DNA of 64,000 nucleotides, taken from Gymnorhina tibicen (taxonomy: Eukaryota > Chordata > Aves > Passeriformes > Artamidae). The DNA is taken from the NCBI GenBank assembly GCA_013399875.1, contig VXAZ01008129.1:1017136-1081135 (forward strand), read 5' to 3'. Positions 13,201 to 27,459 of the stretch are shown one piece after another. The stretch's first letter is position 1, and every line of letters starts with the position of its first letter. Made by a program: the position numbers and the translations under genes. The notes beneath the pieces are model-generated. The model was not told the DNA's origin. It made no database searches and worked only from the letters and a program-made list of their open reading frames with translations.

Positions 13201-14171
13201 TTAGTGCAAAAGGATTGTTCTTCATGCAAACATACGTTTATCCCCAGAAGAAAAAAGTTCAGCCTGCAAACAAGATCATATGTGATTAATTATTTAGCAA
13301 ATGCTATCTCCCAGTCTTTCCATTTGAGAATTTTAAATTATCCAGCCAGAAGCCAGAAACAACTCCGTTTAAGGTAGCTGTTCTGTTACACAAAGGTAAC
13401 AGGAGACAGTGAGACTGAACTGTCTGAAATCAACACAAACTCTACAGACACTTAGCTCAGACTGGGAAAAAAACATTTAAGAATACATTGAAAGAAAAAT
13501 CCTCTCATTTCAGCAATGCCATGGCTGAAAAAATCCAGGAATGCTGATGCCATGTAAGTCATTACAGCAATACAGGCACAACACGTTTTTCTGCAGTCCT
13601 GATGACTCAACAGGATTGTCACCCAGGCATTTCTCCACCTATCGTTGCCAAAGGTACCATGTCCTATGTTTCCACATCCTTATTCCCTGACACTGTGACT
13701 TGAAGTGTACATGGAGCCTCTTGACAAGCCCAGCTGGAGGGAAGCCACTTCTTTACTCACCATACAAGTGGGCTGAAACAACACAAGAACCGCCACACAT
13801 CGTCTCCCATCTCCGTGAGCTGCCAGATGGGTACATTTCCAGGCACCGCCTGCACTCCTCACACTGGGAGTTGGGTTATTTTCACAGCCTGTACTACATC
13901 TGTACTAACATCTGTACTGCAGGATGAACCCACTTTACCACATCTTGCAGAAGATGGATCTTGCTGCCCCAAGGCTGAAACTCAAGGGATTCTTCATGCT
14001 GATGGGCTGACCCTCAAATTCATCCCAGACTGAGCCACCCGGCAGAGCTATCTGCATTAGTACTTCTGCCTCTTCCTTAATCTGATCAATTTTTGTGGTT
14101 TGTAACTCACCAAATAAATCATTAAAGATTAAAATCCTCCACAGTGAATATATATCACTGCTGTGTAATTC
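4271..14171. other. Intergenic DNA, no gene recognised
   Basis: Non-coding in appearance. Open frames such as those near 6403-6786 (127 codons), 7221-7581 (two overlapping frames), 9429-9845 (138 codons) and 12461-12832 (123 codons) show no protein family I recognise and no convincing exon borders. Homopolymer A tracts occur at about 10399-10410 and 13029-13041. I see no mobile element boundary. Confidence 0.55.
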
Positions 14172-14216
14172 TGTGATAGTAACCTTTGTGATAGTAACCA
14201 CCTTTGTGGTAGAAAC
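14172..14216 (+). repeat. Short imperfect tandem repeat, three units
   Basis: TGTGATAGTAACC occurs at 14172-14184 and 14187-14199, and a diverged third copy (TGTGGTAGAAACT) at 14204-14216. Spacing is 15 to 17 bases. This looks like local slippage duplication. Confidence 0.8.
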
Positions 14217-17200
14217 TACCTCTAACCCTGAAAAATGAAATCAAGGAACTATATGTGGAATGGTTTTATAGTCAGGCAAAAGGCTGACTGTCTCAGGATA
14301 TCAAATTTGAGTTTTGAGGTTTATTATTTCTGTCTTAGCAATAACTGCCTTTTGTCAGAAATACTGGTTGGTTGTCATCCCAGTGTCTATTTCCTCCATC
14401 CTTTTAACTTATCAGATAATTATGTGGGTTTTTGAAGCTGTGTCTGTTCACAAGTTCGGTCCAAATTCTCATTGATAACTCTGAAAATTAAATGTTCCTT
14501 CGGTGACCACCGATGCTTTACAGAGACTTCTCCAGAAGCCAGCTAGCCAGCCATTTGACTAATTCCTCTGTCACCAGTAAAAACAGCTGGTCCTTTCACT
14601 GGTTAGGATGAAAGGTTGGCAGAAACTCATTCTTGGGGGAAAAAAGTGCTTGCCTCTTGAATAGATGGTATCGGAGACCAAGGTTTCCATAGTATCTTCG
14701 GAATCACCAGTCAATTTCTTAAAGTACCTTAATCCCTCTTCCATCTTATTTCTTTGGGGGGAGGGATGGTCACAGAATTTAGTGGGGGTTTTAAATCCCT
14801 TTAGCAAGTGTTCTTGCTGCCCTGTGCAAATATTGCTGCTGTAGAGGTACTTTCCCCCCCCATCTAAGCCAAGAAAATGATTTTCCTGTGTCGGAGCAAG
14901 AGGGAAAGTTTAGCTGATGTCTGAGACCCATCGTCCATGATAAAACTGATCCCCTCCTCTGGTTCAATTCAGGACACCAGAGCACTCCTTGGACATTTGA
15001 ATATTACTTCTGCAGGTCTCAGAATAATTCAGTCTTTTGCCTTTCTTCCCCTAAGGCATATTCAAAATATCCTCTGTGTAATTTATTCAAAGGCTCCCAA
15101 AAATTACTTCAGAGCCTGTGTGAGGCTCACTGGGCTGCAGAAACTGGCCTGAGGCCATTCCACCTGGCGCTGCAATTCTGCCTGATTTTGCAGTCCGAAG
15201 TCCACGTTGGGTTGGTAACTGATGGGAATATGTGTCTGTGCGGATGCACAACAGCTGTTGAGGAAACTCCTGTAAGCAGAAGGGGTCTTATGCATTACAA
15301 ATTTTATTTGCAAAGCTTTAACACACAGCTCTGATGGGGAGGTTTCTTCCAGAGGGGTATGAACTCTGAGTAGTCCTGTCTCTGGCTTTTCTGCAGCCCA
15401 CAGTCACGTAAAAACCATGTCAGCCTGCAGATTTCTCTATGGTTTCAGCACCGTCTCCGGGCTATGTGTTTAGAAAAGGATTTTGCAGTGGTTTTGAGGC
15501 AGCCAGCCACCTGGACACCCTCACTGAGCACTGAACGCTGTATAACAAGAAGACGCATAGCAAGAGGCATTCCTGAACTTCCAACATGCTGCTTTACAAG
15601 AGCTGATCTGCAATATGTGCCTAGAGAAATTATTTGCACCATCTCCAGGGTCACATGCAGGCGCCTTGATCCATGCCAAGTGCAGGCTCTCCGTTAGCTT
15701 CATATATTAGTTGTAATTCCTCTCAAATATTCCTAGATTTTTCCCAGTTTTATCTGGAGCTGGGCCATAAAACTGAGAAGAAAACTGAGCAGCCACACGC
15801 TACTGCAGTGTCAAGGAAAAGCTGCAAGGGTCCCCACAGGCTGTTTATTCTTTGTTCTCCTGCAGAAAGGGGCAGGGATTCATGAAGCTGTGAGACGATC
15901 CCCACCTACATGAGGAGAATCATGGCTGGATAATACCACCTCAAGGCATCTCAGCACCCAGCTTTCAGACCCCAGAAGGGCTAAAGCCTCCCTGCCCCCT
16001 TGAAAAGCTGTATCCCCTCCCCACCTTTGCCAAGCAGAATTCCAGTAGCGCTGGCAGCAAGGGCACCACCAGGTGCCTAGAAAGGCACAGGAGTCATACT
16101 GACAGAAGGCTGGAGCTCATGCAGCCCCAGCTGAGAGCAATAGCCTGGGTGTGCTGAAAACCAAACTCCCATGCCTCCATCTGGGTATGCAGATGGGGAT
16201 ATTTTTAACCTCTTTCCCTACATTGTATTTTATGATCACTGAAGTGGAGTTATTGCATGTCCAGGTGAATGGCATAAAAATAAGTACCTTAATATTTGTG
16301 AAGTGTTTAGGCACTGTAGCAGTGAACATTAAAGGAGAGCCCAGGAGGAAAATAACAATTGTTTGCTGAGTAAGGTTTGAATGGTGTGTGCAAGTAATTC
16401 ATGGGGCTGCTCAGGGAACAATGAGGAAAGCACAACTAGCAAACATCCACTCTTTCTTTGAGCATCCCTCTTCTGTGCACTGAAGATACGGAGAACCTGT
16501 GGAAAAATGGTGTGTGGGCATGTACATATTGCACAGAAACCCAGTATTTGGATTTGGACAGGCAGTCTAATTCTCTAACTTCTCCTTTTACAGGAAGGGG
16601 ACCTAAAATAGTAGGGTAAGCAGGTGAAATGAAAGAAATTATATCAGACACATGTTTCCATCACGCCTAAAACTGTTTGTGCCCATCCATCCCACAAATA
16701 TGGCTTTGCAGCACTCCAGGCTCCAACAGTATAGAACTAAGTTTGATCCAGGTTCAGTTTTCTGGTGTAACTTAATTTTGATTAGTCCTCAAGACAGCAG
16801 AAACAAGGAAAGAAAGAGACTTGATTCTAAAAAGACATGTGCCGGGTCCTTTGCTGCTGAAGGAGGTTAGACAGTGTTCAAGGACTTCTGGTAGAGTAAT
16901 TCTGTACAGAGAAGAAATGCACCAACATACATCAAGACTTTTTTCTTTGCCTTTCTAACTGGATACAGCATGTATTTGTACAAAGTATTTTGTGCTTTGA
17001 AGTGCCAACTTTTTGTATTTGCTGATGAAATAATGTAATTCTGTTGATCTATGCATCATTAATTTATGTAATTCCATTGAAAAAATGTTGGATTTGCTCA
17101 AATATTTTATTATCAAGCATTTAACATGTGCTGTAGAAGGAAATCCAAACTAGATATTAGTGCAGGAGACAGACCTGAAAGAGCAGGTGCTTATAGTCTG

Positions 17201-20200
17201 TTCTGAGTCATTAAAATCAGTGGAATTGCTGGGATTTATTTCAGCAGGATCAGGCCAGCACATTCATAGAGGAAGGATGGCTTTATGCAAAAGGGACCCA
17301 CAGGCCTGTTCTCTATTTTTAGTCCTGACACAGAGCCTCACTGCAATCCTGATTTAAGTCACTTAATCTGTGGTGCAGCAATATTAATCTTGTGCTTTAT
17401 AAGCTCACCTGACTCTTCCACAAATTGCTGAAAGCACTTTTAGGAGACTTAACATGTTTCTGGCTTTCAGTGATCACACTCAAATCCATGGGCCAGGAAC
17501 AAAACACATCACAAAAGCTAAAAATCCAAGGAAAAAAGGATAGTGCAGGAAGAAACACCAACTGCAAATGCTTGCCAAGAGATGCACACAATTTTCCTTC
17601 TTTGGGACCTCTCTGCCTCCAAACCTTGCCACCTTCCCCACAGGACACATCCTTTCCCATGAAGTTCCTGTTGGCCCCAGTCAGACACAGCACTAACCAA
17701 GCTTCTCAAAAGTCCTCATTAAAAGCCACAGCACCAGTCCATTTTGATTTTCAAATTTTTCTTAATTTTTTTTTAATACCACTTGATTTTACTGCATTTA
17801 TTCATTGTTCCTCTTGCAAACAAGGTCCTGATCATGTAACTCTCTAACTCATATGTGACTCAAATCGCCTCAAGTCATAGTATTTCCACAAAAGTCAGTG
17901 CTGAAAAATGATCCCACTCTTAGTCCTCCTTGGCATCAGAAGCTGGGGAGTTGTTCTGGCATGACCTTTGGTCTGTATTTTCTTTATAGACATAACATGA
18001 AACTGCTCCTTCCAGGACACTCCAGATTCTCCCATATGCCAGTACTCTCCGAACTTCCAGATCTGAATTACTGCAATACAACTTTATGAGGAATTTAAAC
18101 CAGTTTGCTGGTTGTTATTCATTGCACAGCAGACCCTTGGGGTTTACTGGCAGGTTCACAGACACAGGACTCTCCATCCTGCATGCTCTCAGACACACTT
18201 CTCTGCTGAATTTGTTGAGGTTCATCCAATTTCCTTCAAAAGAGGTGGTTTCTAAACGGTGTTTATTTGTTTTTCTGCTTATGAACAGTTTGAATTCAAA
18301 TATTTTCCTAGTGAGGCAGTACATATAGACTCTATTGGGTTTTGTGCAGTAAAATTAAAAAGAGCTTATTTTAAACTTATAATTGGTGGTGGCTGTGCTA
18401 AAGAGAAATAAATTATTAAATGAAGGTAACCATAAATCTGTCAGAGTAAACTGTAGAAACCATTGCCATAGGGTGGTGAAATGGCTGTGCACTGACTATT
18501 GTTTTACTATAACAGCTACCATTAAACTGCAGTTTTATCACCACCATTATTGATTTATTTTCCTGAACTTGCAGAATACAGCCCTGTTAAAATCTTAATT
18601 CAGAGTGTATTTCTTTTTTGTTGGCACTGAAGGAAGAGTATCAGGATTTTCCCCTTAGGTCAGAGGTAACTGTGTCACTCACACTGGGTTGCAAAGAGCC
18701 CAGCAAAATAATATTTGAGCTTTCACCTGGAGGTGAAGCTCTGGGCAGGAATTACTCCCTCAGTGGACACAGAAAATGAGAGGAATGTGTTGGGTGCTTT
18801 TGCCATGAAGCAGGGACCAGGCTCTGACCTCAAAGGAGCTCAGTCACCACAGATGACCAGCTGAGGAGCTCAGCCTGGAAACCTGCTGGCCAGGCTGACC
18901 AGAAACCTGATAATACCAGCCAAAATTATCCCTATCCGTGACACCTGACGCCTGTCCAAAAGGTGCGGCGAGAACACCCAGTCACCCTCCCAGCAAAGCC
19001 TTGTAACAGACTTGGCACTTTGAGGGGCGTTCTTGGACGTTTTCTAGATTTAACTAGCCAGGCTGGAAAGCCAAGGTCAGCTCCTGAAGAAACTCAGAGC
19101 ATCAAGAAAAAGGTTAATTTTGGCCTGTCACACCTAAGCTTTTCAGAGCTGTAGACCAAGCAATTAAATCAATGCAGAAAAACCAGATAATTATCCAACT
19201 CTGTCATAAGCCCTTCTTTTATATAAACAGTGATGGGTATGGGACGATTCTTCCTCTATTCCTCCATGAGCATATGACAAAAATATCTCATTTAAACCAC
19301 CCTAAATTTTCTATTAACAATGGCAAGGCCAACAGTGTATGTACACAAACAGAAAAACTAATGAGAAAAAGCCCAGTGCAGGGTCATCAGATGATAGATC
19401 TCTGCTACTGCTGTAAAGGCAAAAAAAGGTAGCTGGCTAGGTAGGGGAGAAAACTGCTTTGCCTTTGCTACTCTTTCTATTGCAGTGCCCTTTATATATG
19501 CAGGCTGAGAGGAATGCATCATAAAAGGTGACATTTTATAACAGCAGTTTGTAAATTTTAGAGAAGCTTACTGCCTGTAAATCACACAGCTTATACCCTC
19601 ACTGACTTTATTACTGCAAACCCAACCATGGATAAACTCCATGCCAGTTTACTTTAAATTTATCTTTTTTATTCAGACCTAACTGAGGTCTTTTAATATT
19701 CCTTTTCTTCTAATGATAAAGCCATCCTGATAATCTTATTTTCTTGACAGACATTTTGAAGGACTCTATTGTATCTTGAAAAAGCAATTCCTGGTTCTGG
19801 TAGTTCCTATCTTAGCATGTACTCCTGCTGTCAAAAGATGTGCTTTCCCCCTTTATTTCAATTATGTGTATTTATTTGTATTCCAAATGCTCTCATCACC
19901 TAACCCTTTGACTTGCTTCACAGCCAGACATCACAGACTGGTTTTCACAGGATCTGTGTACAAACCTGTCCTTTGTTTGGTAACATCCACTTTTATTTCG
20001 TAGCAGAGCTACACAATTTACTCTCCCATCTGTGCAGTGGATATTTTCACGGGTAATCTTCACAGGAATTAATGGAAACCAATGGCAAAAATTCCTTGTA
20101 CATCAGTGAGAGTTCTGTGAATTATCTTGTTTTTCCAGAGAGCTTCGTGCAGCAGAGTTCCCCAGCTGATGAGTTTCCCTCCCTTTTCAGCAGTTCTTAT

Positions 20201-21879
20201 TCTCTGCTTACGGTCCTGCTCATACTTCACTTTCAGCCCTAACAGGAGCCAAGACTAGATTCTGCTCAAACCCCTGTTTCAAGGGTGGAGAAGACCACAC
20301 TGTTTGGAAACCAGTGGAGAAAGGCATTTCCTCAGAGTGGTTCACAACGCAGTTGCTGGAAACTTCAGACCTATTTTCCTTGGCAAGTCGAGCAGGGTTT
20401 GTAGTCAGGTTAGGTGTAGTGCTCTCATCTGGAGCTCAGGAAGGTGCTGGCTGTGCCAAGGTGTTGATCGCAGCTGAAATCTGTCAACATGGAGCAGCAA
20501 ATGACATGGCCCCTTTTCAGGCTCAGCTGCTGGCTTCATGCCTGCTTGGAATCACATCACTTTTTAACAAGGATGCAGTGAAGTTTCCCCAATATACCCT
20601 GGCTTACACTGAGGGCTTGGCACCAGAAGCTGGCTGGTATCCAAAGTCCCTCAAGACTCTGTACAGCACCTCATAGCCCCTTTTGGGCTCATGAAACCCT
20701 TTTCTCCTTCTCTACAGAACCTCTGCACTGTTGGGAAAGACGTTTCATTGCATGGGTGAAACCATCTCCCCTTGTGCCTGTTTTAGCCTGCGACATCAGA
20801 CTTAAAAGTAAATTCTGTAGTGCCTGATTGTCTTCTCAATTATTTACCATGAATAGGGGGATAACTTGACCAAAATAAACACTGAGTCACATTTTCTCCA
20901 AAAGAACAAGCAGCCTCAGCATGTTGAGCTTTGTAGTTTCATGGATCAGTATAAATGAGGCTGTGACACTGCCCAAGCAATAATAATTTGTTAAGATGAT
21001 TGAGATTTCTGCTACAACTTTGGAGTATAATGGCCTAAAGACACCTTAATGTGAGATTGAGATGTTTTTAAAGGGCCTTTTGGTCCTACAGATGGAGGGA
21101 AATGCCTACTGGGATATTGCCAAATCCCAGGAGTCGGGTTTTTCACATGCTGAGGTTGAGATATGCAGATAGTTTGCTAGGTTAGCGTGAGAGTGACTTT
21201 CCTTTCTATCATCACATCCATTGACCAATAACCTCAATATCTTGAGAAGATGTGTGTCAAACACAACAGGAACTCCTTTAGTCCTCATCCACAGGGATGA
21301 ACAGTGTCTCTGAACACACCACAGAGGACTATGAAGGTGTTCAGTTAATATTTACTGCTGATGCTGAAATGGAGATTTCATTTCCCAGAAGACATCCTCA
21401 AAGTGTCCACATGCAGAATCCATTTACTTCATCTTTGGTCCTCAGAGATGCATCAACATATAAAGGCATTTAATTGCTTCATTTTAAATGCCCTGCTTGG
21501 AGATTAAATATTACATAGAAAAATGGGTTCAATAAAACGGAGCACAAATCATTACAATTCCAAAACATAAATCTCCTTGTTACTGCTCTTTTGCTGCTGC
21601 TGCAAATTGCTGGCATGTTTTATTGGAGCTCTTTTTGTCTGTTTTTCTTTTAAAGTCTGTACGTAGAAAAGAGGGTGGAAAATGTAGGTGGAGGGTGAGG
21701 GCATTTTTTTCAGCTGGCTACAGTGAGATGAGAAAATATGTTTGCTTTATAAAATCAGATTTTTGCAGGGTTCTGGTTCCATATGGGAAATAGAAGGGGT
21801 TGGATAATTTGGAAAGGACTTCCTAAAGATATTCCAAAAGAATGAACTTTTGAGATTATCCATTCCATGTGCCAGGACA
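14217..21879. other. Intergenic DNA, no gene recognised
   Basis: No recognisable gene, RNA gene or mobile element. Open frames of 60 to 140 codons (for example 17425-17847 and 20314-20676) do not resemble known families. One sub-segment with enhancer-like composition is listed separately at 18361-18560. A weak MIR-like phrase near 17355-17405 was not strong enough to call. Confidence 0.55.
18361..18560. promoter_or_regulatory. Candidate A/T-rich conserved-type regulatory segment
   Basis: This 200-base stretch is A/T-rich without long homopolymers and holds ATTA/TAAT homeobox-type cores and mixed GATA-like and CAT-rich words. Such composition is common in vertebrate developmental enhancers. 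Conservation cannot be seen from one genome, so this is only a pointer. Confidence 0.15.
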
Positions 21880-22040
21880 TCTTTTTTTAATATGAAATTT
21901 AATCAGCATTGTGTTATGACATTACATTTTATATTGCAAATTACATATTGTAATTACCTAATTACACATTGTAAATATATGATTACATGAATTTGCACCA
22001 AAATTCATAATTACACTTAATTACACTAATTGCATCAATC
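21880..22040. repeat. Cryptic simple repeat built on ATTACA/AATTACA words
   Basis: Between about 21920 and 22030 the word ATTACA recurs many times at irregular spacing, mixed with TAATTAC and TTGTAA. The strand is strongly A/T-rich. It resembles a degenerated simple repeat or a slippage-generated low-complexity region and does not code. Confidence 0.6.
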
Positions 22041-22455
22041 TAAACTAATCAGCTACGAAATACAAGGAAAACTCACGCAAACAAAGCTAAAAAAAGGAAC
22101 ATTTTGAGCCCACACTCCCAGAATACCCAGAGACACAACACTGCCTTATGTCTGGAAATAAATTCGTAAGTAGAGATAAGTAGGAAACAATTTCTCTGAC
22201 CTAAAAGGTGGTTTTGTGTTCTCAAAGAAAGCACTCCTGTTCTGAATTAGGGCAAACACACTGCCATATCTTACAAAGATTTGGGAAGGTTGGACTACTG
22301 GGGGCTTTTTTCCATTTCTGTATAAAATTACGGGAGACTTCTCATCTGCTCCAGATGGAAGGGATTTGGCTTCAGTGAACTGCCAGTTTCCACCAGAAAA
22401 GCAGATAAATTTGGATGCCAGCTTCACCGGGGGCAGCAAGCTCTTCACGTTCCTT

Positions 22456-22491
22456 AAAACCTAGTCCTAATTCAAAACCTAGTCCTAACTC
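22456..22491 (+). repeat. 18-bp perfect-spacing tandem duplication
   Basis: AAAACCTAGTCCTAATTC (22456-22473) is followed directly by a second copy (22474-22491) differing only at one base near the end. This is a recent local duplication with no coding context. Confidence 0.9.
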
Positions 22492-22649
22492 TGCCACTAC
22501 AGCAACAGGGCAAGATTTACCCTTTGTTGTGCTGAGGGCAATGGTCAGCAGAGAGGATTTAGTTCTGGAGCACAGCCTTGTTCATTTGAGGTTCGTGTGG
22601 CAGCCCAAGCCCTAAAATGTCCTTTCTTACAAAATTAACACCGGCACGT

Positions 22650-23010
22650 TCCAACTCCATTAGCGTGGATATTGCCATGCAGGATTATAATTTACTTTCT
22701 TTACTAATTAGTGGCCCATTTTTCTGTGGGATGCTTATTGTGACTCCAGGAAAGGTTTTAGTCATGGAAACATACACTGCTTTTGATGCATTTTCAGTAA
22801 TTAAAACTCATCTTGCATATTTATATATGCTTCATTCCTTTGGGGAACAATTCTGAGGAAACTGATGGAATTCCTGCTGATCAGAGACAAAAGTAGGCAA
22901 TTATGGATCATCCTTTTCTTTCCTTCCCTTTTATCACTGCTGTATTGGTAATTAAAACTGTTGTACTGTAAATACAGCATTACACATCTCAAATGAAGAG
23001 GAGCTGTTGC
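22650..23010. promoter_or_regulatory. Candidate regulatory segment rich in TAAT cores
   Basis: The segment carries several homeobox-type cores (for example ACTAATTAG near 22704 and GTAATTAAAAC near 22797 and 22947) in otherwise complex sequence. Composition fits a developmental enhancer. There is no direct evidence of function or conservation. Confidence 0.2.
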
Positions 23011-26000
23011 CAATAAAGCCCACAGTGTGCCCAGACAGTGTCATGGTGAAGGAAACAAACAGAGATGCAGTGCATTTCCCTCTGGATGCACTCTTGAAAG
23101 TCCCATTAATACTCGTAATTAAATGATGGGGTGGGTGAGAGGATGCTATTCCAAGGCATTTAGAAGTGACAGAACTCAGCTCAGGTGTAGGAGATGTGCT
23201 TTAAAAGGTTGCATCCCTTCTCCAGCACTCTGTTTCCCGGGAAAATTATCTCTCTGGCAGTTTTTCTTATTTGCCTAATAGATTTTACAAAAGGAAAGAG
23301 CTTTTCCTCTGCAGGCAGCGAGAGGTGAATATTCACTCTTTGTCATAAGTGCCCTCTTTCAGAACCAAGATGGCATTTTGCAGTAGATGTGTTCTGACCC
23401 TGGGAGTGTCCCTGCTGGCAAGCAGGGGACTGGGAAGTGTTGGAAAACAGCCTCTCAGTCCAAAGCAAAGAAAACCTCACGTTCCCACACCCCCTGTGCA
23501 CTGCTATCTTTAAAGCCTTTTGTAAGACTCTTAACTTGGCGAGCTGTGCAGTGTTATCCTTATTCTCAGTGATATAATCGTGCTTTCACATCTAATGAGA
23601 ACATGAGGGAACATGATGTTTGCTGTTTAACCAGAAGATCCTATCCTGAAATCTCTCGGCTCATAGAAAGCCACTACAATAAATATTGCTTATGTTCAAA
23701 ACCAGCAACACTTCTTTATCTACTGCCTTTAAACTGGCATCAATCACACAAAATATTTTCAATAGAGCTAAAATTTATGATGTTTCTATTCAAAGATAGG
23801 CACACCTGAACTTAAATTTATCCATGTAATCCCAGACCTTGCAGCGTGACATAGTCTTTAAGCACCCAGTTACACATTATATTTTCTAATGGATTTAAAC
23901 TCCTTGGAGGTCTTCCCCAGGGCATCCCTGCTTGCATTTTAGGCCTCGATCTGCGAAGGGACTTAGGCTCACAGAGCACAAAACCAGGATATCTTCAAAA
24001 TCCCCTCACTTGTTCCACCTTGCCTGGGAGATGTCCCAGGTTCCCAGAACTTAATTATTCCACAGCTGTCAGTAAATATCCTCAAGGCCTCAAGGCATCC
24101 CCTGAGGGATGTATGTCCTGATAACTTTGAGAATCTTTGCATCTCCATTCCCAAACCCCACTAGGATCCCGCTGGGATCTGGGAGCAAACTCATCACTCC
24201 CCTGCCTGCTTTCCCTGAAGATAGCTAAAGCACATTTACACAATCTCCTCAAAAAAGAGAAGCAGAAGAGAAGAGCATTTCCCCATTTAGGCAGGAGCTC
24301 AGGATTCAGAGGTCTCACACAAGGCACACAAAATTCACATGCAGCTTTTCTTTCTGCCCAAAAACATTTGTCCTTCTCTCTCCCCCCACACCAGTGCTCA
24401 AAGCAGGTAACAGAGGGAGCAGGTAACATGCTGCTGCTGTGTTTGTTTGCCCAGTTTGTTTCATTGAAGCAATTTCACTCTAGTGGAGTCTAATCCAACA
24501 AATATCAAGGCAGAAAATAAGCAACACCGAGTTTCAGCCTGTCTTGCTGTGACATCTCCAACAGGAGTGGCAGTGCCAGGCACTGAAACCTGCAAGCCCT
24601 TCCCTGGGTCTAGATCTGACACTTCTCTCCAGCTGAATTTTCTCACTGACTGAACGGGGTGAAAGAACATTATTTCACTTGGCAAAGATGGGCAGCGAGT
24701 CATGGAGATGAAATTATCCAAAGTATCAAACAAATTCAGGTGCCTGTTTGCTCCTTGAAGTGTTGCCTTGTTAACTTCAACCTGGGTTAGTTATTTTAGG
24801 TTGCTCAAACCAGTCCAAGCTGGAATTATCTACAAGTTACCAGGGGAAAAGAAGGAAACACTTCTAAAGGTGATTTCCCCCACTTACCCTGGATGTATTC
24901 CACCTGTTCCACACACAACACACCAGACCAGAGTTCCAGATATTGCTGGCAGTGGATTTGCACAGAAGTGAAAACGTGGTCTTTGCCTTTCCTTCACCTG
25001 ACAATTTGTACAATGTTGGTTTAAAGGCCTCCTTAGTTCTGCCCCACAGATCAAGCTACTTTGTGAGGCCAGGAGTGAAGCTGATGACTACAGTGCTGGA
25101 GAAATGGTTTCTGCAGTATTCTGCTCTCACAGCATCACATTTAAAGCTGGGTGAATACAAACCAATTTTCATTTTAATGCCTGCTCCTGAAGAAAACGTA
25201 TTTAAATACTCAGTCAAATGAAACTTCTCATTGTGATTTTAAGCTAGCAGAAACACTTTAAGACAAAATTAAAGTATTTAATAAAGATAGCTATTTTTTG
25301 TAGAGAAATGGATATACTTCCATCATTTCCTCAGGCTGCTTTAAAAAAATGAACAAAAGATAAACTTATTTCTCAAAAAAATTTAAAAATCCATATAAAA
25401 ATATCTTTAACCATGCTGCTAATTGTGGTGAGCTTTCAGACAGGTTTACAGTGCCTGTCACCCTCAGGTCTGGGAGTGACAGTATCAGATACCTTTGCTT
25501 GTTCACTTCCTCCTCTGTCCAGTCTGTGTACTTTAGACTTCCTGACAAAACCTCTGAGAGAAAACTGCTCCCAAAAACCTCAGCAACCGTTTCTGAGTCC
25601 AGTGCTGTGCCAGGCTGATAATATTGTCATGAGATGTATGAAGCTATGGACATTGAGAAAACAACTCCAGGGATGAATGTAAAACAACAGGATATTGGCT
25701 AATTCTACATAAGGCTGTTCTGCACTGTTCTTCCGAAAACATCAACTCAGTTATCAGCAGGAATCAAAAAAGCAGGTGAAACATTTGGAAAGGAAATGAG
25801 AGGACTAAAATCCCAGCACTTTTCCAAACCATATTCCTTCATCCCAGGTCATACCTTGGAAATCATGCAGTCCTGCTACCCTCTTTTCTCCCCAAAAGAG
25901 GAAGCACTGGGAACTTTAAAGCTCGTGGCTGTGCCCAAGCAGGGAATGGCCCCTGCAAAGGTGTTGTGAAAGAGGTCGGACTTCTGCCTGGACAAAGGAT

Positions 26001-26829
26001 GGCAGAGGTGGCGTGTATGGCAGGCTAAGCTTGGCAATCATGTTCAACCACTGTAAAGCCAACCTGGAAAGATTAACAACTACTTCTTATAACCCAGGAA
26101 CTAGAGAGCACCTAATAAAATTTTTAAGCAGAGGGTTTAAAACACGAGGAAATATTGTCTTCACATGGTATAGAATTAAAGCACAGACCTCGTCACCACA
26201 GGATGTTGAAAGAGCTGCAGGTATAAATATCCACGGTAGAAAGTTTAGCTGAGGGTATTAAACTGGAGTATTGGGAGGCATGTCTCTGCCTTGCTGGTGG
26301 CTGAAATTTGGGTGGGTAATCGATTTATATATTTTTCCTTGAAATATTTTAAGTATCTGCCGTAGTCACTGGCAAAGGAAGCGAACTGGTCAGAACACGT
26401 CCAAAAGGGAAGATGGCACAGTGAAAGGAGGTGATGGAGACAGGATGCACCCAGCACAGCAAGGGTCATGTTAGTGGAGATGATAGCTGTCTGCTAATGG
26501 AAGAGCATTCCATAGCAGTGCTGAGCTATGGCATGGTTAAAGGTGGTCTGAGAGCCCTTTAGTCCATGAGAGGGCAGCCTGCTTTCACACACTCACACCC
26601 CCAGCCCCCTGCACTTATATCCAGAGCCAGTCCTTCCAACCTCAGGGAGCTTTTGTTCCTACAGTGAAGCTCATTCTCATTTTCTTTGTCTCAGCAAAGG
26701 CAGACGGCTTAATTTGCATCCAGGTGTAATAACCAATCTGCCTTTCGGGAGAGCCAGGAAAGGCAGCACCTTAATTCTTCCCACTGAGGGCTGAAAACCC
26801 AAGGATGAGAGCCACAGGAACCAAGAAGC

Positions 26830-27060
26830 ACTTTCAGAATTTCATCCGATTAAACAGAAGCATGCGTGTGCGTTTCTCTCCATAACAAGCAGCAAAGAAT
26901 GATTAGCCTGCCAGTTAATGGGAGCGCTCGTGGCTCACTCCTCTGGCTCAGCCACAAACGAGGCGACAGCGACTGCGGCGCTTGAGTCGTTTCCTTACAA
27001 TCACAGCTGGGCAATTAGACTCCTGCCTTCCTTTGATGGCTAAGCTGGGAAACCGGGGAA
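26830..27060. promoter_or_regulatory. Candidate regulatory segment with locally raised CpG
   Basis: About 26925-26995 holds many CpG dinucleotides for this A/T-rich window, flanked by GATTAG, CAATTAG and GCAAAG-type words. Retained CpG in an intergenic setting can mark an unmethylated regulatory element. No TATA box or gene start is recognised. Confidence 0.22.
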
Positions 27061-27459
27061 GGAGGCAAAAGGATCGTTTGGGGGAAGGGGATCATTTGCT
27101 ACAGTGTGTTTGGGTCAAGCCAGTGTTGCTTTATTATTTTTAAATTGCATCATGCAACATTTCTAAATGAAATGCTATTTTTCTAACAAATTTTTGTAGA
27201 TATATACCCCCCCACACCACTCCTTTGCCCAGGCCTTTTCTCAAATTCACCACACACTCATAAATAATTTCAGTCACCCTAAAAACTGTGGATTTTGATG
27301 AGTAAATTATTTTTCAAAATGTCTTCATCTGAATTTTCCCTGAACTTCTCCACTCTCATTATTTCAGCATAGCTGGGTTAGAAATAGCGTGTCCATGCTC
27401 TCATTCTTTGGATTTTAAAAAAAAAAAAAAAAAAGGCATTTTCTTTTCAACCTACTGAA

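Noticed and set aside
13935..14201. Minus-strand 88-codon frame containing KIDQIKEEAEVLMQIALPGG
   Set aside because: It looks protein-like by eye, but I could assign no family and saw no usable splice sites.
17355..17405. Second MIR-like phrase (AAGTCACTTAATCTGTG)
   Set aside because: Only one short word matches and the next conserved blocks are absent.
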